DNA of 64,000 bases from Collinsella sp. An2 (GCF_002160065.1 NZ_NFJW01000004.1:1-64000); one strand, 5' to 3'. Shown: positions 1 to 9,607, numbered from the stretch's first letter. Notes: generated from the sequence alone by a model not told the origin. Numbers and translations are program-made.

Positions 1-10
1 CCTCCTCTTT
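1..10 (-). promoter_or_regulatory. Shine-Dalgarno-like site of an off-window gene
   Basis: Read on the minus strand these bases are AAAGAGGAGG, a strong ribosome binding site. A minus-strand gene probably starts just left of the window. The gap to the next gene (11-160) holds only a 7-bp hairpin at 89-107 (GACCGAT / ATCGGTC), which I cannot assign. Confidence 0.3.
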
Positions 11-160
11 GACTGCGGTGCGCGACCGCCGTTTGCACTGACAACAACGATTGTCGCCCAGCCCGCGCTCATGCAAAGGGGAGGCTCCGACCGATTAGTT
101 ATCGGTCATATCTTCTAGGGAAACTCATTCAAGCGGGCTCGTTTCGCGGGCTCGCAGGCT

Positions 161-997
161 TTAGAAATGCCCGACGAGGACGTCTGCCTCGACGGTGACG
201 CTTGATATGCCGCTCCAGTCGACGGCATCGGTGTCCACGTTGAAGAGCAGCGGCGTCATAGCGACCAGCGCCTCAAGCGTGCGGGCGTCAAGTTGGTGCA
301 TGCAGGTGACGGTTTGGCGCGTCTCGAGCGTGCAGGAAGCCGCAAAGTGGTCGAGCACGCGCTGGTTGGAGTAGTCCTGGTGGCGCAGGCTTTCCGCGGC
401 GCGTTCGCGCAGCTCGCGCAGGTGATTTGCGGTGGGAACCACCTTCACGATGCGTCCTGTCGGCGCAAGGATGCGTCGGAACTCGTGGTAGTTGGCGGGT
501 GAGAACACGTCAAGCACGCATCCGGCGTGGCCGTCCTGTACAGGAATGGCGGCAAGGTCCGCCACGAGCCACATGATGCCGTCCTCGGGGTCGGCGGCTG
601 CCGCCAGCTGGATCGAGTCGCGCACGATGTCGAAGGCACATACACCGGTGTCGGTGGCATGGCGAACGGCCCGCGCGAAGAATCCCTCGCCGCAACCGGC
701 ATCGATGACGGGAAGCGTCGGGGAGGCGGCTTCCACCGCGTGGCAAAGTGCGTCGGCAATAGGGTCGTAGAGTCCGCTTTCAAACACCTGGCGGCGATGC
801 TCGAACGAGGCACGGTCGTAGCCCTGCGGCTGCTTCGCGCCGCGCAGCAGGTTGACGTACCCCTGGCGCGCCACGTCAAAGCTGTGGCGGTGTGCGCAGA
901 CCAACGATGCTCCCTGCAGATCGAGCGGTTCGTGGCAGATGGGGCACGCAAGCAGGTTGCGAGTATGTTCGAATCTCTGTAGCTTCCGCGCGTCCAC
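161..997 (-). CDS. RlmA-like 23S rRNA guanine-N1 methyltransferase
   Basis: A 278-residue S-adenosylmethionine-dependent methyltransferase of the RlmA family, which methylates N1 of a guanine in helix 35 of 23S rRNA. The N-terminal zinc ribbon is visible as Cys18, Cys21, Cys34 and His38, the spacing known for E. coli RlmA. It is followed by the SAM loop IDAGCGEGFF near residue 100. The GTG start at 997 is chosen because AAGGAGGC lies 7 bases upstream and the zinc ribbon begins soon after; the frame stays open further upstream but only opposite the neighbouring gene. Length fits the family (about 270). It is divergent from the YbjN gene. Actinobacterial relatives (TlrB-like) can give macrolide resistance by methylating a neighbouring base, so the exact target is uncertain. 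Confidence 0.85.
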   Translation of the reverse strand: MDARKLQRFEHTRNLLACPICHEPLDLQGASLVCAHRHSFDVARQGYVNLLRGAKQPQGYDRASFEHRRQVFESGLYDPIADALCHAVEAASPTLPVIDAGCGEGFFARAVRHATDTGVCAFDIVRDSIQLAAAADPEDGIMWLVADLAAIPVQDGHAGCVLDVFSPANYHEFRRILAPTGRIVKVVPTANHLRELRERAAESLRHQDYSNQRVLDHFAASCTLETRQTVTCMHQLDARTLEALVAMTPLLFNVDTDAVDWSGISSVTVEADVLVGHF

Positions 998-1223
998 GTG
1001 GCGCCTCCTTGTCGCTTGATGCTGCCTTCTCGTCAGTAGCCCTATTGTGGCATAGCTTTGCAGGGCGACGCGACGGCTCGCGCACAGTCCGCGCCATCCG
1101 CTGGCATAATGCAGCGTAGCAACTGATACGGCCCCGGTCGGCCGACGGCGCCTGGCCGTCCCGACAGCCGCAGGGGGTTTGCGACTGCGTGTGCGTACGC
1201 CGCGCGACGTGCAGGAGGGATAC

Positions 1224-1640
1224 ATGTACGACAATTCCATCGCGCTCATGCGCGACATGAGCGATGCGGGCATCGAGTACCGCAGCGATACCCCGCTTGA
1301 GGATGACAACCTCATCGACACCATCCGCGTGGGATGGGAGGGTTCGGCGCTGCCTCGCACCACCATTCTGCTGCGCATCAACGATCGAGGCGCACACCTC
1401 GAGGCGACGCTCGGCACGCTTGGTGCGGGTAAGCGCACCGAGGCACTGGAGCTCGTGAACGCGTGCAACGCAAACTACCGCTGGGTCATGTTCTATGTCG
1501 ATGAGGACGGTGCGGTCGTGTGCACGAGCGACGTCTACCTGGTGCCGGAGGTCGCGGGACTCTTCGGCATCGCCGCCGTAGGGCGCATGTTCGACACCAT
1601 GAACGAGGTCTACCCGCGCTTGCGCGAGGTGCTTGCATAA
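1224..1640 (+). CDS. YbjN domain-containing protein
   Basis: A 138-residue soluble protein matching the YbjN family (a type III secretion chaperone-like fold) in overall pattern. It has a short N-terminal helix, a hydrophobic strand with ILLRIND near residue 55, and a central WVMFYVDEDG strand followed by a helix with an FGIAAVGRMFDTM pattern. YbjN proteins are linked to stress and motility regulation in enterobacteria but have no settled biochemical role. ATG at 1224 follows AGGAGGG by five bases; an earlier in-frame ATG at 1179 lacks an SD. The gene stands alone, divergent from the rRNA methyltransferase. Confidence 0.7.
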   Translation: MYDNSIALMRDMSDAGIEYRSDTPLEDDNLIDTIRVGWEGSALPRTTILLRINDRGAHLEATLGTLGAGKRTEALELVNACNANYRWVMFYVDEDGAVVCTSDVYLVPEVAGLFGIAAVGRMFDTMNEVYPRLREVLA

Positions 1641-1754
1641 GCGACGACCTGCGTCGCTGACGGTGCGTCCCGGACGCGCGCACGTGGTTGTGGAGCGCCT
1701 GCCACAGCGCGGCTCCGCCCCTTGCGGTCCAAGCCCGTTGTGATAGGGTGGTAA

Positions 1755-1776
1755 TTGGTTAGCCATGGCTAACCAA
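1755..1776. promoter_or_regulatory. 22-bp perfect palindrome, DtxR-like operator candidate
   Basis: The left half TTGGTTAGCCA is mirrored exactly by the right half TGGCTAACCAA. The core GGTTAGCC/GGCTAACC resembles the DtxR/IdeR/MntR iron or manganese box (GGTTAG...CTAACC). It lies 82 bp upstream of the ZIP transporter start, so metal-dependent repression of that gene is the likely role. Inference from sequence likeness only. Confidence 0.6.
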
Positions 1777-1858
1777 CTGGATCGACGACGTCGCCTCACG
1801 ACGATGCGAGGCGAGACGGGGCGGCAGGCGACACGTCCGCTGCCCGATAGGAGGAATC

Positions 1859-2680
1859 ATGCTCGACGCTTCGACGCTCCAGGCGCTCGCCTGGGCAGCC
1901 ATGGGGTGCGGCTTCACCTGGCTCATGACCACGGCGGGATCCGCGGTGGTGCTCTTTACGGGAAAAGACCCCGAGAAGGGCAAGCTCACGCACCACATCT
2001 TCTTGGGGTTCGCCGCGGGCGTCATGATCGCGGCAAGCGTGTGGTCGCTGCTCAACCCGGCCATCGAGCAGGCGGAAGAGCTCGGACAGATCGGCTGGAT
2101 TCCCGCTGCCGGGGGATTCCTTCTGGGCGTTGCCTTCCTCATTGCGCTGGACTCGCTGCTGCCGCACCTGCATGCCGGCAGTTCGGAGCCCGAAGGTCTG
2201 CCAAGCAGCTGGAAGCGCACGACCCTTCTGGTCTCGGCTGTGACGCTCCACAACATTCCCGAGGGCATGAGCGTGGGCCTGCTGTTTGCCATGGCGTCTC
2301 AGACGGCGGGGGCAGCAGGCGATGCATACCTGGGCATGGCGTTCGCGCTCGCTATCGGCATCGGCTTGCAGAACTTTCCCGAGGGCGCTGCCATTTCGCT
2401 GCCTTTGCGGCGCGAAGGTATGGGGCGTGTAAAGGCTTTCATAGCAGGCAGTCTTTCGGGAATCGTCGAACCCATCTTTGGTATGCTCGTAGTATTGGCG
2501 AGTGGCTGGATCTCACCGTTCATGCCGTGGCTTCTGGCCTTCGCCGCGGGCGCCATGGTCTACGTGGTGGTCGAGGAACTCATCCCCGAGGCCCATCTGG
2601 GCGAGCACTCCAACGTGGGTACGCTCGGGGTCATCGCAGGCTTTGTGATCATGATGGTGCTCGACGTCGCCCTGGGATGA
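1859..2680 (+). CDS. ZIP family metal transporter (GufA/ZupT-like)
   Basis: A 273-residue integral membrane protein with about eight hydrophobic segments. ZIP transporters import divalent cations (Zn, Fe, Mn). Both metal-binding helices are visible: HNIPEG at residues 131-136 and QNFPEG at 171-176; the Q-N-F-P-E-G version is typical of the GufA branch. A loop with histidines (HLH near residue 103) and the C-terminal YVVVEELIPEAH helix also fit. ATG at 1859 has GGAGGAATC before it. The palindrome at 1755-1776 suggests metal control. Substrate cannot be told from sequence. Confidence 0.88.
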   Translation: MLDASTLQALAWAAMGCGFTWLMTTAGSAVVLFTGKDPEKGKLTHHIFLGFAAGVMIAASVWSLLNPAIEQAEELGQIGWIPAAGGFLLGVAFLIALDSLLPHLHAGSSEPEGLPSSWKRTTLLVSAVTLHNIPEGMSVGLLFAMASQTAGAAGDAYLGMAFALAIGIGLQNFPEGAAISLPLRREGMGRVKAFIAGSLSGIVEPIFGMLVVLASGWISPFMPWLLAFAAGAMVYVVVEELIPEAHLGEHSNVGTLGVIAGFVIMMVLDVALG

Positions 2681-2771
2681 CGCTACTGCTGCGTCCTATC
2701 GACGCGCCGGCCCGCCGCGACATGACAGCGAAGCGCTGGCGCGGATGCCAAAAGAAGAAGTGGGAGAGTGC

Positions 2772-3629
2772 ATGATTAAGCTGTTCGCGTGCGATTTGGA
2801 CGGCACGCTGCTCAATTGGTTTCATGCGACCGACAAGGTGATTTTGGACGCGGTGCGCGAGATTGCGGACGCCGGGGCGCACGTGGCCATCGCGACGGGA
2901 CGCACGATGCGCACGCCGTTTGACAGCGGCTTTCAGGGTGCTCCCATCGAGCTCTTAGGTTCGAACGGTTCGATCGTGCGCGACCGCAAGGGCAACGTTC
3001 TTAAGACGTTTCCCATCGACCGCCAGGCGCTTGAAGACCTGCTTCGGGCATTTCCCACCGTCTGCTTTGATTGCGTGGCGCCCGACGGCACGTTCGTGAC
3101 CGGCTCGCGCGAGGAGCGTGAAGCCGGCTTCAAGAATCGCCGCTTCATCCGGCGCCTCATCATGCGCGGTATGCGCGGGACGGATTCCGAGCAGGACTCC
3201 ATGCATTTCAAGCAGACTGCCGACCAGGTGCTTGCGCACGAGGTCTGCAAGATCAACTGCCACGTGCTGGATCCCGGCCTTAACCGAGAGCTGGCCGCCT
3301 ACCTTGCCGAGCATACCGACACGCTGGTCGACGCTCCGTTCGCGCCCACGATGTTCGAGATCTCGGACCGCAACGTGAACAAGGGGGCCGGCGTTGCCTG
3401 GCTCGCCCAATACCTGGGCATCTCCGAAGACGAGGTCGCGGTTTACGGCGACGGTGGCAACGACATTCGCATGCTCGAGCGCTTTACGCACGCCTATGCG
3501 CCGTCAAACGCAAGCGACGAGGCCAAGCGCGCGGCGGGCAACGTCATCGGCAGCAACGTGTTCCATGCGGTTCCCAAGCACATGTTGCGCACCCTGCGCG
3601 AGGAGCGCAGCCGAACCGTCATCGCCTGA
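2772..3629 (+). CDS. Cof-type HAD-superfamily phosphatase
   Basis: A 285-residue cytoplasmic HAD hydrolase of the Cof/YidA class (C2 cap). Motif I is FACDLDGTLL (nucleophile Asp8, acid/base Asp10), motif II is the threonine in IATGRT, motif III the lysine in NVNKGAG, and motif IV VYGDGGND with its two acidic residues. Such enzymes dephosphorylate sugar phosphates, FMN or similar small phosphoesters; the substrate is not predictable. The start at 2772 is preferred over one 27 bases upstream because the HAD fold begins right there, with the purine-rich GGGAGAG before it. It follows the ZIP gene by 90 bp and could be cotranscribed. Confidence 0.88.
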   Translation: MIKLFACDLDGTLLNWFHATDKVILDAVREIADAGAHVAIATGRTMRTPFDSGFQGAPIELLGSNGSIVRDRKGNVLKTFPIDRQALEDLLRAFPTVCFDCVAPDGTFVTGSREEREAGFKNRRFIRRLIMRGMRGTDSEQDSMHFKQTADQVLAHEVCKINCHVLDPGLNRELAAYLAEHTDTLVDAPFAPTMFEISDRNVNKGAGVAWLAQYLGISEDEVAVYGDGGNDIRMLERFTHAYAPSNASDEAKRAAGNVIGSNVFHAVPKHMLRTLREERSRTVIA

Positions 3630-3783
3630 GGCTGCCGGCGCGCGACGGCGCCGCGTACGGCGGGAGCGCGCGGTGGTGTCACAGGCGCCAAACGGGCGAT
3701 GTCGCAAGGGCCTCGACCGCCCCGTCTCAAACACATCATCCGGATGTAAAGCTTTCTTGATACTTCCGTGAGCGTGAAAGTTC

Positions 3784-3800
3784 TTGCACGTGCTGTGCAA
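3784..3800. promoter_or_regulatory. Inverted repeat upstream of TetR gene
   Basis: TTGCAC and GTGCAA flank a 5-bp centre, 44 bp before the TetR-family start. It is a plausible autoregulatory operator, but short and unproven. Confidence 0.3.
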
Positions 3801-3843
3801 TAATGCACGCAGAGTGTAGGAATATCACGCTAAGGAGGGATGT

Positions 3844-4572
3844 GTGACGGCTTCCGTAGCCTCTGCCGCCAAGGTGGACCGCCGCAGCCTGCGCACGCAG
3901 CTCATGCTGCGCCGCGCGCTTGCCGAGGCGCTCAACGACGGCGAGGACCTCACCCGCATTACCGTAGCGGGCCTTACCGACCGCGCCGGACTCACCCGGC
4001 GCACGTTCTACACGCATTTCAAGGACATACCCGATTTTGTCGAGCAGGTCGAGAGCGGCGTTCTTGCGGACATTCGCCAGCGTATCGACGACGTGGTCGC
4101 GACGAACCTCTCGTCGCTCTACCGCAACATCGACGAGCTGGAGCCCGCACCCGGCTCCGTTGAGCTTCTGGACTATCTTAAGCGCAACGGCGAGCTGATC
4201 GGCGCGCTGCTAGGCCCCGGCGGGGACCCCGCGTTTGGACAGCGCATTTGCGCCATCGCGCGCGAGGCCGTTGCCGGCCGCATGAAGACGGGCATTTTCC
4301 CGGGCGTGCTGGGAACGTTTTTTGACTATTACCTGTCGTACGTGGTCTCCGCCGAGATGGGCATCGTGCAGCGCTGGTTCGCCACCGGCCTGGTCGAGAG
4401 CCCCGAGACCATGGCGCGCATCATGACCGTCGTGGCGTTTGTGCGCCCCGGCGACCTGTATGGCAAGCCTATCGACATCAACGTGCCGGAGTACGGCATG
4501 AAGCTTCTGGGGCTCAATGTTCGTGCGCCCCGCACCGAGAGCACCGATACCAGGGAGGACATCGATGGTTAA
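3844..4572 (+). CDS. TetR/AcrR family transcriptional regulator
   Basis: A 242-residue regulator with an N-terminal TetR helix-turn-helix (about residues 18-65, with LTDRAGLTRRTFYTHFKD). The C-terminal part is an effector/dimerisation domain I cannot assign to a ligand. GTG at 3844 sits directly behind AAGGAGGGATGT, the best SD in the area. The stop overlaps the ATG of the next gene by 8 bp, so the regulator and the giant activase-like protein are translationally coupled and very likely functionally linked. Confidence 0.88.
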   Translation: MTASVASAAKVDRRSLRTQLMLRRALAEALNDGEDLTRITVAGLTDRAGLTRRTFYTHFKDIPDFVEQVESGVLADIRQRIDDVVATNLSSLYRNIDELEPAPGSVELLDYLKRNGELIGALLGPGGDPAFGQRICAIAREAVAGRMKTGIFPGVLGTFFDYYLSYVVSAEMGIVQRWFATGLVESPETMARIMTVVAFVRPGDLYGKPIDINVPEYGMKLLGLNVRAPRTESTDTREDIDG

Positions 4573-7500
4573 GATTCCCGTGACAGACCTTATGGACGAG
4601 CAGCCCGCTTGTCGGACCTGCGGGGAGGAGGCCGCTCAAACCAAAGCCTCTACTACGGAGACGGGCGCAGCTGATGCTCCAGGTTGCCCTGAAAGAGGAG
4701 GGAGTACGCCTGGTGCGCGGCGACCGACGATTGAAGGGCAAGATGGGGCATCAGATGTGTCCGACCAGGTCCCTGAAGGTGCTATTTGGAATCCGGACAA
4801 CAACTACGGAACGCTGCACCTGGGCATCGACGTGGGCTCCACCACGGTGAAACTCGCCGTGCTGAACGACGACAACCAGATCGTCTACGCCAAGTACCAG
4901 CGCCACCACACCGACGTGCGCGCCTGCGCGCGCGACCTGTTCGTGGGCGCCACCGGCCTGCTGCACAACCAGCCCATGACCTGCGCCATCACCGGCTCGG
5001 GCGGCCTGCTGCTCTCCCAGTGGCTCGGCCTCGAGTTTGTGCAGGAGGTCATCGCTTCCAAGCGCGCCGTGGAGACGCTCATCCCCCAGACCGACGTCGC
5101 CATCGAGCTGGGCGGCGAGGACGCCAAGATCATCTACTTCGACCAGGGCATCGAGCAGCGCATGAACGGCACCTGCGCGGGCGGCACCGGCGCGTTCATC
5201 GACCAGATGGCTACGCTGCTGCACACCGACGCAAGCGGCCTCAACGACCTCGCGAAGGGCGCGACCACCATCTATCCCATCGCCAGCCGCTGCGGCGTGT
5301 TCGCCAAAACCGACGTCCAGCCGCTGCTCAACGAGGGTGCGCGCCCCGAGGACGTCGCCGCGTCCATCTTCCAGGCCGTCGTCACGCAGACCATCTCGGG
5401 CCTGGCGTGCGGCCGCCCCATTCGCGGCAACGTCGCCTTCCTGGGCGGCCCGCTGCAGTATCTCTCCGAGCTGCGCCGTCGTTTCTACATCACCCTCGAC
5501 CTCGACGAGGAACACCGCATCGTGCCCGAAAACGCCCACCTGTTCGTGGCGTCGGGCGCAGCCATGGCACACGAGTCCAACAAGCTCGCTACGTTCCCGC
5601 AGCTCATTGCATCGATCGATGCACTCGGTGACACCCAGGGCTCCGAGGTCGCGCGTCTGGACCCGCTGTTCGCCGACGAGGAGGCCTACCGCGAGTTCAA
5701 GGAGCGCCACGACGCACAGGTGGTTCCGAAGGGCGACCTCGCTACCTATGCGGGCAAGCGCGTGTTCATCGGTATCGACGCCGGCTCCACGACCATGAAG
5801 GCCGCGATGGTGGGCGAGGACGGCCAGCTGCTGCACACCTGGTACGGCAATAACAACGGTGACATCCTGGGTACGGCCAAGACCATCATGGCCGACTTCT
5901 ATGCACATATCCCTGCGGGCTGCACGATCGGGCACGTGACCACGACCGGCTACGGCGAGGCACTGCTCATCGAGGCGCTTAAGGCCGACTCCGGCGAGAT
6001 CGAGACCGTGGCGCACCTGCGCGGCGCCCGTGCCTTCCTGCCGGGTGTCCAGTTCATCCTGGACATCGGCGGCCAGGACATGAAGTGCCTGCGCGTGCGC
6101 GACGGCGTGATCGAGCACATCATGCTCAACGAGGCGTGCTCTTCGGGCTGCGGCAGCTTCATCGAGAGCTTCGCGGTGTCCATGGACATGGACGTCGAGA
6201 CCTTCGCCCACGAGGCGGTCAAGGCTAAGCACCCGGTTGACCTGGGCAGCCGCTGCACGGTGTTCATGAACTCCCGCGTGAAGCAGGCGCAGAAGGAGGG
6301 CGCGACCGTGGGCGACATCGCCGCCGGCCTGTCCTACTCCGTCATCAAGAACGCGCTCTTCAAGGTCATCAAGCTGCGCGACCCGTCCGAGATCGGCGAC
6401 CAGGTGATCGTCCAGGGCGGCACCTTCATGTCCGATGCGACCCTGCGCGCCTTCGAGCTGCTGACCGGTCTTGACGCCGTGCGTCCCGACATCGCGGGCT
6501 GCATGGGTGCCTACGGCGCGGCCCTGCTTGCGCGCGACCGTGCCGGCGGCGCCGGCGTCTCGAGCATTCTTTCGGCCGAGGACATCGCCCGCCTTACCGT
6601 CACGCAGAAGCATGCGCGCTGCGGCCGCTGCTCCAACAACTGCCAGCTCACCATCAACGACTTCGGCGGCGGCCGTCGCTTCATCACGGGCAACCGCTGC
6701 GAGAAGGGCGCCGGCCACAAGAAGCAGCGGACCGAGGCCCCGAACCTCTTCAAGCAGAAGAACGACTTGCTCTTCAACCGCGCCTGCCTTGCGCCCGAGG
6801 ACGCGCCGCGCGGTACCGTGGGCATTCCGCGCGCGCTCAACATGTACGAGGACTATCCGTTCTGGCATGCGTTCTTCACCAAGCTGGGCTTCGCCGTCGT
6901 GCTGTCCGACGACTCCACCAAGAAGACCTACGAGGCGGGCATCGAGTCCATGCCGTCCGAGTCGGTGTGCTACCCGGCCAAGCTCTCTCACGGCCACATC
7001 ATGAACCTCATCGACAAGAATCCGGACTTCATCTGGATGCCCTGCGTGCGCAAGGAGCGCAAGGAGGACGAAGCCGCGGGCAACTGCTACAACTGCCCGA
7101 TCGTCATGAGCTACCCCACTGCGCTGGGGCTCAACATCGACGAGCTTGCCGAGAAGAACATCGAGTTCATGTATCCGTTCGTGCCGTATAACGACCGCGT
7201 GGAGCTCAAGCGCCGCCTGTACGAGATCCTGGCTCAGGACCGCGTGGCCGACGCCGCCACGGGCAAGGGACGTGTGCGCGGGCCCAAGCTCACCCGCCAC
7301 GAGATCGACGAGGCCGTAAATTACGCCTACGAGGTCGATGCCGACTTCCACGAGAAGATCCAGACCATGGGCGAGGAGTGCATCCACTGGATCGAGGAGC
7401 ACGGCGGCCACGGCATCGTGCTGGCCGGTCGTCCCTACCACAACGACCCCGAGATCAACCACGCGCTGCCCGAGCTCATCACGAGCTTTGGCTTCGCGGT

Positions 7501-9397
7501 GCTCACCGAGGACTCGGTTGCGCATCTGGTGAAGCCCGACCGTCCCATCCGCGTCGTGGACCAGTGGATGTATCACAGCCGTCTGTACCGCGCCGCCAAG
7601 CTTGTGACGCTGCGCAACGACCTTGACCTCATCCAGCTGAACTCCTTCGGCTGCGGCCTGGACGCGCTCACCACCGACCAGGTGCAGGAGATCCTCGAGG
7701 GCTCCGGCAAGATCTATACGGTGCTCAAGATCGACGAGGTGTCCAACCTGGGCGCCGCGCGCATCCGCATCCGTTCGCTCATGGCCGCCCTCAAGGACCA
7801 GGAGGCCGAGCGCGCCGCCGAGGCCGCCGCTGCCGGCGAGTCCTACGAGCAGGGCGACGCCGCTCCGGTGGCACCCTCCGACGAGGCGCCGGCGTTCGCA
7901 ACCCACAAGTACGCGCTGTCCGCTCAGCGCCGCGCCAATTCATCGGCCTTCCCGAAGGTGCGCTTCACCGAGGAGATGTGCCGCGAGGGCTACACGATTC
8001 TGTGCCCGCAGATGGCGCCCATCCACTTCGACCTCATCAAGGAAGTGTTCCGCAACAGCGGCTACAACCTGGAGTTGCTGCCGTCGACCGACCGCGGCGC
8101 CGTCGAGGCCGGCCTGAAGTACGTGAACAACGACATCTGCTACCCGTCGATTCTCGTCACGGGCCAGATCATGGAGGCCATCGAGAGCGGCAAGTACGAC
8201 CTGTCCAAGACGGCCGTCATCATTTCGCAGACGGGCGGCGGTTGCCGTGCCACCAACTACATCGCGCTCATCCGCAAGGCGCTGCGCGACGCCGGCCATC
8301 CCGAGATCCCGGTCATCTCCATCAGCGCCGTGAAGCTCGACGAGGATAACCCCGGCTTCAAGGTGACGCCGCAGATCCTGAAGGCCGCAGTTTACTGCGT
8401 GCTGTACGGCGACGTCATGATGCAGATGCTCTACCGCTGCCGTCCCTACGAGGTCGAGCCGGGTGCGGCCAACGCCCTGTACGAAAAGTACATGGCCAAG
8501 GCGCGCGAGCTTGCGCCCCACTTCACGCGTCGCAGCTACACCAAGCTTGTGCGTGAGTCGGTCGAGGCTTTCGACAACATGCCGCTCAAGGGCGAGGGAA
8601 CCAAGCCGCGCGTGGGCGTCGTGGGCGAGATCCTCGTGAAGTTCCATCCCACGGCGAACAACCACGTGGTCGACGTCATCGAGCACGAGGGCTGCGAGGC
8701 CGTGGTGCCGGGCCTGCTCGACTTCTTCCTGTTTGCGATGAGCGGCGCAGAGAACGACAAGGGCGAGCTTGGAAGCTCCGGCGCGCAGCGCAGCGTGATG
8801 GCGGGCCTCATGAAGCTCATCGACTGGATGCGCGGTCCGGCGGACGAGATCCTGGAGAAGTCGCGCCGCTTCGAGCGCCCCGAGCCCATCAGCGCGCTTG
8901 CGGACAAGGCGTCGCAGGTGCTGTCGCTGTGCAACACGATGGGCGAGGGCTGGCTGCTGACGGCTGAGATGCTCGACCTCATCGATCACGGTGCGCCGAA
9001 CATCATCTGCACGCAGCCGTTCGCCTGCCTGCCCAACCACGTGGTGGGCAAGTCGGTCATCAAGGAGCTGCGTCGTCGTCACCCCGAGAGCAACATCGTG
9101 GCCGTCGACTACGACCCGGGCGCGTCCGAGGTGAACCAGCTCAACCGTATCAAGCTCATGATCTCGGTGGCCAAGGAGAACCTGCGCGCGGGCAAGGGCT
9201 TCAAAATGGAGCGCATCAAGCCGCTGGCGCTGGACGAGGTCGATTCCAAGTTCCGTCCGCATCATACCGAGGACGACGACAGCGATCCGTTGGGCGGTGC
9301 CGTGTCGGGCGGATGCTCGTCGTGTGGCGCGGTGACCGATGATGCCGTTGCCGCTGTGGCCGAGCGCCTGAGCGCCGGCGTCGGCTCGCATCAATAG
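4565..9397 (+). CDS. Giant 2-hydroxyacyl-CoA dehydratase activase-like protein
   Basis: A 1610-residue protein of the BcrA/BadF/BadG/HgdC activase superfamily, whose members use ATP and a [4Fe-4S] cluster to drive low-potential electron transfer to 2-hydroxyacyl-CoA dehydratases or benzoyl-CoA reductases. There are two ASKHA ATPase modules. The first spans about residues 84-335 (LGIDVGSTTVK; cluster cysteines Cys204 in NGTCAGGTGAF and Cys243 in SRCGVF). The second spans about 400-660 (IGIDAGSTTMK; Cys525 in NEACSSGCGSF and Cys564 in SRCTVF). Then comes a DUF2229-like and HgdB-like reductase region rich in cysteines, and a GGCSSCG tail. Residues 10-75 are a low-complexity linker with extra cysteines. 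Long fusions of this kind occur in Clostridia and Coriobacteria; substrate unknown. The start overlaps the TetR stop. Confidence 0.88.
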   Translation: MVKIPVTDLMDEQPACRTCGEEAAQTKASTTETGAADAPGCPERGGSTPGARRPTIEGQDGASDVSDQVPEGAIWNPDNNYGTLHLGIDVGSTTVKLAVLNDDNQIVYAKYQRHHTDVRACARDLFVGATGLLHNQPMTCAITGSGGLLLSQWLGLEFVQEVIASKRAVETLIPQTDVAIELGGEDAKIIYFDQGIEQRMNGTCAGGTGAFIDQMATLLHTDASGLNDLAKGATTIYPIASRCGVFAKTDVQPLLNEGARPEDVAASIFQAVVTQTISGLACGRPIRGNVAFLGGPLQYLSELRRRFYITLDLDEEHRIVPENAHLFVASGAAMAHESNKLATFPQLIASIDALGDTQGSEVARLDPLFADEEAYREFKERHDAQVVPKGDLATYAGKRVFIGIDAGSTTMKAAMVGEDGQLLHTWYGNNNGDILGTAKTIMADFYAHIPAGCTIGHVTTTGYGEALLIEALKADSGEIETVAHLRGARAFLPGVQFILDIGGQDMKCLRVRDGVIEHIMLNEACSSGCGSFIESFAVSMDMDVETFAHEAVKAKHPVDLGSRCTVFMNSRVKQAQKEGATVGDIAAGLSYSVIKNALFKVIKLRDPSEIGDQVIVQGGTFMSDATLRAFELLTGLDAVRPDIAGCMGAYGAALLARDRAGGAGVSSILSAEDIARLTVTQKHARCGRCSNNCQLTINDFGGGRRFITGNRCEKGAGHKKQRTEAPNLFKQKNDLLFNRACLAPEDAPRGTVGIPRALNMYEDYPFWHAFFTKLGFAVVLSDDSTKKTYEAGIESMPSESVCYPAKLSHGHIMNLIDKNPDFIWMPCVRKERKEDEAAGNCYNCPIVMSYPTALGLNIDELAEKNIEFMYPFVPYNDRVELKRRLYEILAQDRVADAATGKGRVRGPKLTRHEIDEAVNYAYEVDADFHEKIQTMGEECIHWIEEHGGHGIVLAGRPYHNDPEINHALPELITSFGFAVLTEDSVAHLVKPDRPIRVVDQWMYHSRLYRAAKLVTLRNDLDLIQLNSFGCGLDALTTDQVQEILEGSGKIYTVLKIDEVSNLGAARIRIRSLMAALKDQEAERAAEAAAAGESYEQGDAAPVAPSDEAPAFATHKYALSAQRRANSSAFPKVRFTEEMCREGYTILCPQMAPIHFDLIKEVFRNSGYNLELLPSTDRGAVEAGLKYVNNDICYPSILVTGQIMEAIESGKYDLSKTAVIISQTGGGCRATNYIALIRKALRDAGHPEIPVISISAVKLDEDNPGFKVTPQILKAAVYCVLYGDVMMQMLYRCRPYEVEPGAANALYEKYMAKARELAPHFTRRSYTKLVRESVEAFDNMPLKGEGTKPRVGVVGEILVKFHPTANNHVVDVIEHEGCEAVVPGLLDFFLFAMSGAENDKGELGSSGAQRSVMAGLMKLIDWMRGPADEILEKSRRFERPEPISALADKASQVLSLCNTMGEGWLLTAEMLDLIDHGAPNIICTQPFACLPNHVVGKSVIKELRRRHPESNIVAVDYDPGASEVNQLNRIKLMISVAKENLRAGKGFKMERIKPLALDEVDSKFRPHHTEDDDSDPLGGAVSGGCSSCGAVTDDAVAAVAERLSAGVGSHQ

Positions 9398-9538
9398 AGC
9401 GCATATTCGGGTGCTGGACACGCTTGCCATCTAGTGGTCCGGGTATTGAACAAAGATTGTCATGAACGGGGTCGTCCGTGTTGCGCGGGCGGCCCTGCCT
9501 GTTGTTGCGGCATTGTGCCCGACACCGCCATGATGCTG

Positions 9539-9573
9539 GAGGCTCGGTGCCGGTCTGTACGGTGCCCGGCCTC
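9539..9573 (+). terminator. Stem-loop, terminator candidate
   Basis: A 14-bp imperfect stem (GAGGC...GCCTC outside, several G-U pairs inside) with a 7-nt loop, 142 bp after the giant activase gene and before the sugar locus. There is no clear T-run, so termination is only likely, not certain. Confidence 0.35.
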
Positions 9574-9607
9574 TGTCAGTGTCCACGAAGATATCAGTTT
9601 CTGATTC

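Noticed and set aside
4751-7906. 1051-codon open frame on the minus strand
   Set aside because: It lies wholly opposite the giant activase gene. Long antisense frames are expected from the G/C-rich third positions, and its protein has no recognisable domain.
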